Below are positions 32,062-37,458 of a stretch of DNA of 37,458 nt, piece after piece (the stretch's first letter is position 1; every line of letters begins with the position of its first letter). Source of the DNA: Bondarzewia mesenterica. Lineage: Eukaryota > Basidiomycota > Agaricomycetes > Russulales > Bondarzewiaceae. Under the pieces are notes generated by a model, which saw only the letters and a program-made list of their open reading frames with translations, did no database searches and was not told the origin of the DNA. The stretch lies in assembly GCA_004802705.1 (NCBI GenBank), contig SGPL01000341.1, positions 1 through 37,458 of the forward strand, read 5' to 3'. The position numbers were made by a program, and so were the translations under genes.

Positions 32062-34421
32062 ATGGCGATTTATAACAGGCTCTTGACTTCGGCCTTTTTG
32101 GCCCTGCTCTACACGTCTTTTGCAGCCGCTGCGCCATGGCCTACGACCTCGAAGCACGCGACACATCGTCTGCGCCATGTCGGGAGGGATTCTAATTTGA
32201 AGATTGAATCGTTCCACCCCGAATCAACGTACGAAGTGCGTATCGGGGTTGTGGTCCAGGAAAACCTGCGATTGTAGCTGATCTTTCATTTCCCACAGAC
32301 CTTCGGCATCGACGGCATGGACCATCCCCTTTCTAAGCGTGGGGAATTTGACATCAAGGATGCTGCGATCGCTTTCGTTCAAGATAAACTTGGTATCGTC
32401 GAATCTGCCCTGACGCTCAAGTCTGCCTTCAGCAACGACGTGGCCGGACATGCATTCATCAAGCAGTCGCACGTGAGTTTTCTAGACGTGATTTTGAATA
32501 GTCATTCCAATGTGTTTTGAACCGCTTATATAGGATGGCGTCGCCTTTGCTAACGCTGTGGCCAATGTCGCCTTCAACAGCGCCGGCAAAGTCGTAGCCT
32601 TCGGCTCTTCCTTCGTCCAGCATACCAGCATCTCCTCGTCCACGCCCTCCGTCTCTGTCAACGATGCTATAGCCACTGCCGAGGAGACACTCGACGGCAA
32701 AGTCAATGACCATCCGCCGACCCTCGAGTTCCTCGCCCTCGACGATGGCACTGCCATGCTCACGCATGTCGTCCAGATCCAGAATGATGAAACCGGCGCT
32801 TGGGTCGAGGCCTTTGTCGACGCCCACTCCAACAAGGTCATCTCGGTGACCGACTTCATTGTCAAGGCTTCGGTGTGTTTCCTGCTTTCTTCCCGGGCGG
32901 AGGTATGTTGTAGTTGCTAATTACAATTACATGATCGCAGTACCGCGTGTTGCCCATCTCCAAAGAGATTCTGACGCAGGGCTTTGAGGTTCTCACTGAC
33001 CCTCAAAACACGACTGCGTCCCCCTTGGGCTGGCACAACAATGGCACGACCTCCTCTACTATGACCGCGTACTTGTTTTAAACCTCTCATTTTTGTGACT
33101 TGGCTGATTTTATATTGTGCAGTGGAAACAATGCCATTGCTTTCAAGAGCTCACAGACAACTGGTACTGCGCCCGAGACATCAACCGGCCTCAACTTCAT
33201 CTACACTCAGGATCCCGCGACCGCTCCTACGACATCCACTAACGTAGATGCTGCCGTTACTAACGCGTTTTACATCGTCAACTCTGTTCATGACTTCACG
33301 TACCTTTATGGGTGAGTTTTCACAAGTTTGCACCGAGAGCGGATGGCTGAGTTGCGCATGCCCAGTTTCGACGAGTCTTCATTTAATTTCCAAGTCGACA
33401 ACTTCGGCCTTGGCGGTGCAGGAAACGACGCGTTACCATCAGTGTCCAGGACAGCGCCGGTGTTGATAACGCCGACTTCGCGACACCAGCTGAGTAAGTC
33501 AATCGCCGTCTGATGGAAGAGTCGATGTTCAGGTGTTAACATCTTGACTCGGCTTGTGGCAGCGGTCAGTCGGGCCGTATGCGAATGTTCCTCTGGGACA
33601 TGACTAATCCGGAGCGCGACGGTGCCCTCGAGAACGACATCATCGTCCATGAGAATATGCACGGCGTTACGAACCTCATGACCGGGGGCGGGACAGGTCG
33701 TTGCTTGCAGACCACTGAAGCTTGTGGTATGAGGGAGGGATGGTCTGACACCATGGCTGAGTAAGCCAGTTTTTTCTGCATGCAAAATGTTTCCCCACAC
33801 TACTCTTGCTGCACTCTTAGTTGGACCGAGCAGACATCTTCGCCCATCGTCGATTATGTCCTGGGCCAATACGTGACCAACAACGCAGCCGGCATCCGTT
33901 CGCACCCCTACTCCACCTCCACGGCGACGAATCCTTTGAACTACAGCTCCCTCCAGACGCTCAGCGAAGTTCACGCCATTGGCGAGGTCTGGGCCAACAC
34001 TCTTCACAATGTTCTGGCTGCGCTTGTCTCCGTGCACGGATTTTCGAGCACTGCCCGCACTGATCCGTCGTGAGTGCTCTTGCCACTCATCCCGCTAGTG
34101 CATGTCTGACACAGTCATTTCCTACTTGATAGCGGCACGGCGGGCAACGTCGTCTTCCTTCACCTCTTCATTGACGCTTTGCCCCTCCAGCCATGCAACC
34201 CAACTTGTAAATTCTTTGATCTACTTATATGCCATGGAAACATCGTGCTGAGACTGGTATCAAACATAGTCCTCACTGCACGCGACGCCATAATTCAAGC
34301 CGACGCGAACCGCTTTGCTGGTGCCAACAGGTGCATCCTCTGGACCGCGTTTGCCAGCCGCGGCTTGGGCGTTAATGCCGCTAACCACGTCAACGACGCC
34401 ACTGTCCCCTCTGACTGCTGA
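32062..34421 (+). CDS. Fungalysin-type zinc metalloprotease (M36), one frameshift
   Basis: Secreted extracellular endopeptidase. Ten exons: 32062-32235, 32299-32472, 32534-32872, 32941-33068, 33123-33311, 33366-33493, 33563-33760, 33821-34069, 34133-34206 and 34270-34421, about 601 residues once one missing base is allowed for. Order: signal peptide (LLTSAFLALLYTSFAAAA), a fungalysin/thermolysin propeptide domain in exons 2-3, a second propeptide segment, then the protease from about exon 4. The zinc site is HENMH at codons 33648-33662 (family usual HEYTH), with the third ligand Glu in EGWSD at 33735. Exon 6 is 128 nt where 129 are needed: after AGGNDA-type residues the family reading (ISVQDS, NADFATP) continues one frame over, placing the loss at about 33430-33433. 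All other exons, splice sites and the stop are intact, so a sequence error or a very recent mutation is likely. Confidence 0.88.
33430..33433 (+). other. One-base loss in fungalysin exon 6
   Basis: The codons before 33430 read GNDA of the family; from 33432 the sequence reads VTISVQDS only if one base is added. There is no homopolymer here and no GT or AG pair that could remove the problem by splicing. It would truncate the protein before the zinc site. Confidence 0.75.
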
Positions 34422-37400
34422 ACAGCAAGCGCGCGCGTCGAGATACGCGGGCAACGCGAATGCACGATTTTTCTTGACGCAATTCATTTTCTCTCTTTCC
34501 AACTAGGTTTCTGTGGTGATAGGTGCTCCCAGCATGTCGAAGTGTCGGAAAAGAAGTTGATATTGCTCCCGTATATTTTGCTTATTTTCAATGTCTCCGA
34601 GCAAATACAACTTGCACGTTATCCATTGCACGGGTCAGCATCAGATATGGCAAGTGATCAAATCGTAATAGCTGCCTCACGGTGATCATATAGGATGTTA
34701 ATGGCGTCTCCATCTAGAGCATGTTTGACCTGCGACTTCCGCTTTTTCCGATATGCTTCTCACATCGAGAATTACATCTCTTATGCTTCCACATCAAAGA
34801 ATCTTACACTGAGAGCGTGAACCATAACGGTGAAGAGTATTTGTCCTGTAAGCAAAGGTATCGCCCATCGTCTGTCCATCAGGCCATTAGGCCCACTCAT
34901 TGATACACGACCCAACAGATGACGGTTCTGAGGTATGTTTGCCATCTCTTTGATGTCTGTGACCTCACTGGAGCGCCCGCCTATTAATTGTCTTTGGCTT
35001 GCCAATAACGAGTCCAATTCGTATAGGCTTGACCATTCTGACGCCCGGGTGTCCTGCAGAATTTAATTTACGCACGCGCTTATCGAGAACGCAGGGTGCT
35101 ACCATGCGACCCGTCACCGACGCTTGTATGCTCACGCGTATGGTTTCGCCATAGACACGGCAACAAAAGTTGGATCTGCTGGGCGCTTGTCTCGATGATG
35201 AGGAATGCATTTGGCACAAGGTAGGTGTGGTAGCCCGATCAGGTAAATGGATGAGATGCCAAAGGTGCGCGGGCGTCAGCGTTATCTACGGGCATGATTA
35301 CTGTTTGTTTGACCGCTTCCAATTTTTCTTTCTGATGCAGATCTGATGAATATGAATGTACATTGATCGTCCATCTCCTGCCGAACGTGTGAATCGATTT
35401 GGATCCTCATGCCATGTGGTCTACCCGATGCCTGCTCGACCTCTTCACTGCATGTTGAGGCTGGATTTCGTTCGGCCCCGAAGTGGTTGATGTTTGGACT
35501 CTCAGACATCTCGCAACCATCTTTCAGCGAATGTATTTTGGTTAGTTACAACATGTGGTTCCATTTGCAAACCCAGTCTGATTATTCACCTTGCATCCCG
35601 CGCGTCCGATGCAATGCGTGTTCTTTCCATTTTCGATGCCCTGAGGGCGTATCTTTGGCGTCAATCCCTTGGAACGTCGGTTCGTGCATGTATGAATCAT
35701 CTTAAGTATAATTACGCATCATATCTCCGTTCTCAGCGTGCGTCTCATTTCCTCTGCGTTTCTCACCTTGTGCAGGAAATACTGTACATAATTTAGGGTG
35801 TCACACTCCTTTGACTGTCTTGCGCGGGCTGAGAGATCACTCCGGAAGCCGGATGGTAGCAGCCGACAAAGGGGCACCGTAGCTATAGCGAACCGTGTCC
35901 ATGAGTGGATTGACCAGAAGTGAACTGGTCCTATGGCACTACCAAGCTTATATGGCTATTCCACCATCAGCCTCACAGAAGCACCACAGGCAGCCGGCTC
36001 GTATCCTACTAGAGTATCAGCATTCGCGCTAGCATTTCTCCCAGTGGGTCTGGATCTCTCTTTTCTTCTCCTTTTCTGACCAGTACTCTTCATGTCACCA
36101 TGTGAGATGACACCTAAACCTTGAGGTCTCTGAAAACTTCCCAGATCGAGGCCGCACACTTTGCAATCTAAGACACCCCTATCCAAATTGTTCTCTCATC
36201 AGCCGCACAGGGACGTCGATTGAACGCAACCACGGCAATCGTGAAGGTGGAAGCCACGGCCACGCCAAATAGCGGCATTGAGCTTTCATCGAATTTCCAT
36301 GTACGTCGCCGCATCTTGTACTATCTTGCAAGATACAGACGATGTCGGCGGCTTCATGAACCCATCGACGTGGACTCGAACGATCCAGCCATCGCGGAAA
36401 ACTTCGCGCTCAAATGTGGCGTTGATGACCCCGCCCGCCCGAGCTCAGCCCGGACTCCGATGCCCCTCTGTGTCCCTGTCAATGAAACTCGTTTCGACCC
36501 TGTGTCCCGTTAGGCCTTTTAAATGTCAGATACTATGACACATATAGATCCAGTGACGATGGAAGGGATCGAGCAACGCACACCGATTTCAGACTGGGGT
36601 GAGCCTGGACATTTTTCATCTCGAATCCCTGCCTGCTGTGGGCCATCTTTTGAGCCATGCTCAGACAGTTATCTCGTCGCGACTGAGACTGGCCTGACGA
36701 GTAAATATGGCTAAATTCACATCTCCCCAGTGCGCAGTCCTATGTTTGATACTTAAGTTCTGGCCCTCTTCACCGTGCAGTCTACCGATCACAAAGAAAT
36801 CGAGTCCTGTACTACCTTAGCACCTAGGCACCGCCTAGTACCAAGTACTGCCGATCCCGACTCCGACGTGAAGAAGGTTGAACTACAGCACTTTCCTGAT
36901 CGGGTCTCTCAATTTCCAATGTACTCTTTTATTCATTTCCTCACACGAGCCAAAAGTGAATTCCATGAAAGAACAGAACAAATAAGATAAAAAATAGGAA
37001 CTGAGGCAACGCAAGTCAAACAAAAGTTAAAAAAAAATCACAGATGGGAATTGGATGGATTACAGTATTACAAAAGTTGACATAAGACATAATACACTAG
37101 TGGCATATATTACCTTGCTTGCTAGGTCTCTCCCTCGTCAAAAGGTGTCGTGCAGTCCATATCTTATCGTCAACCGGCTGTTGCCGCGATAACGGAATAG
37201 GGGTGAATGACGGACAGCCGATCGTTGCCGTTTGCGCTCGACGTGTGCTCATGCGAGATAATCAGTTCGAATGGTCGTTGTTAATTTTAGAGGGCATACG
37301 GTAGTGATTGTCGTGTGTAAATAAATCAATGAAACAGAATACATGAAACACAACACGGCTGATGCTGTCAGTTTCTTTGAATTTCAATCCACCATTCGGT

Positions 37401-37458
37401 TGTTTTCCTGTCCCTGATATACAATCTGTCGTCTTCTTCGAGTACTGCGCTGTCGTGC
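34422..37458. other. 3-kb right flank without a supported gene
   Basis: It begins with the fungalysin 3' UTR. Open frames on both strands (up to about 100 codons) lack domains and do not link by plausible introns. A few stretches look slightly protein-like (35219-34965 and 36429-36286, -) but cannot be assigned. The last 500 bp are AT-rich. A gene fragment or the edge of a neighbouring gene cannot be excluded. Confidence 0.4.

Noticed and set aside
33306..34037. 243-codon minus-strand frame
   Set aside because: It overlaps fungalysin exons with correct splice sites on the other strand; antisense shadow of biased codons.
34781..35509. Chain of minus-strand frames that might be exons of one gene
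   Set aside because: Could not be joined in phase by credible GT-AG introns, and no family was recognised.
36286..36429. Protein-like minus-strand stretch (ATFEREVF...)
   Set aside because: A stop lies just upstream in frame and no splice site extends it; too short to call.

Overview
The window is nuclear DNA of a filamentous basidiomycete, most likely an agaricomycete. The supported genes are split by many short (about 45-75 nt) GT-AG introns, and both the gene set and the first gene's multi-domain architecture are typical of mushroom-forming fungi. There is no operon structure, and I saw no convincing tRNA, rRNA or CRISPR array. Exon coordinates below come from following protein families across splice sites by eye; they are not supported by transcripts.

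Layout, left to right. (1) 261-5217 (-): a seven-exon, about 1,530-codon multi-zinc-finger protein of a repeated agaricomycete family. Its core resembles P-element/THAP9-type transposases, and one A8 homopolymer breaks the frame. (2) 6785-8704 (+): a secreted GH28 polygalacturonase with about 13 introns. It keeps the catalytic motifs but carries several lesions and is best read as a pseudogene. (3) 10673-11632 (+): kinetochore Mis12/Mtw1. (4) 12105-12974 (-) and 13103-13520 (+): retromer Vps29 and the mitochondrial intermembrane-space protein Mdm35, divergent and 128 bp apart. (5) 13521-20374: a 6.9-kb gene-poor stretch rich in single N positions. (6) 20375-21959 (-): a Zn2Cys6 regulator. (7) 23883-24365 (-) and 24687-26382 (+): roadblock dynein light chain and an Atg14-like autophagy protein, also divergent. 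(8) 26994-29576 (-): a complete cytochrome P450. (9) 32062-34421 (+): a fungalysin M36 metalloprotease, intact except for one missing base. (10) 34422-37458: about 3 kb with no supported gene.

Housekeeping genes (MIS12, VPS29, MDM35, roadblock, ATG14) form an intact core with complete splicing. The accessory genes (transposase-like gene, polygalacturonase, fungalysin) each carry at least one frame defect, while the P450 is intact. The isolated N bases occur only between about 8.88 and 16.75 kb. Inside MIS12, six of seven fall on third codon positions, so they look like masked allelic differences, for example between the two nuclei of a dikaryon, rather than random sequencing failure.

I did not find a clear new defence-type or otherwise undescribed system. 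The items most worth a second look are the P-element-like multi-finger gene, the run of three polygalacturonase introns that lack a GT donor, and the codon-position bias of the N bases.
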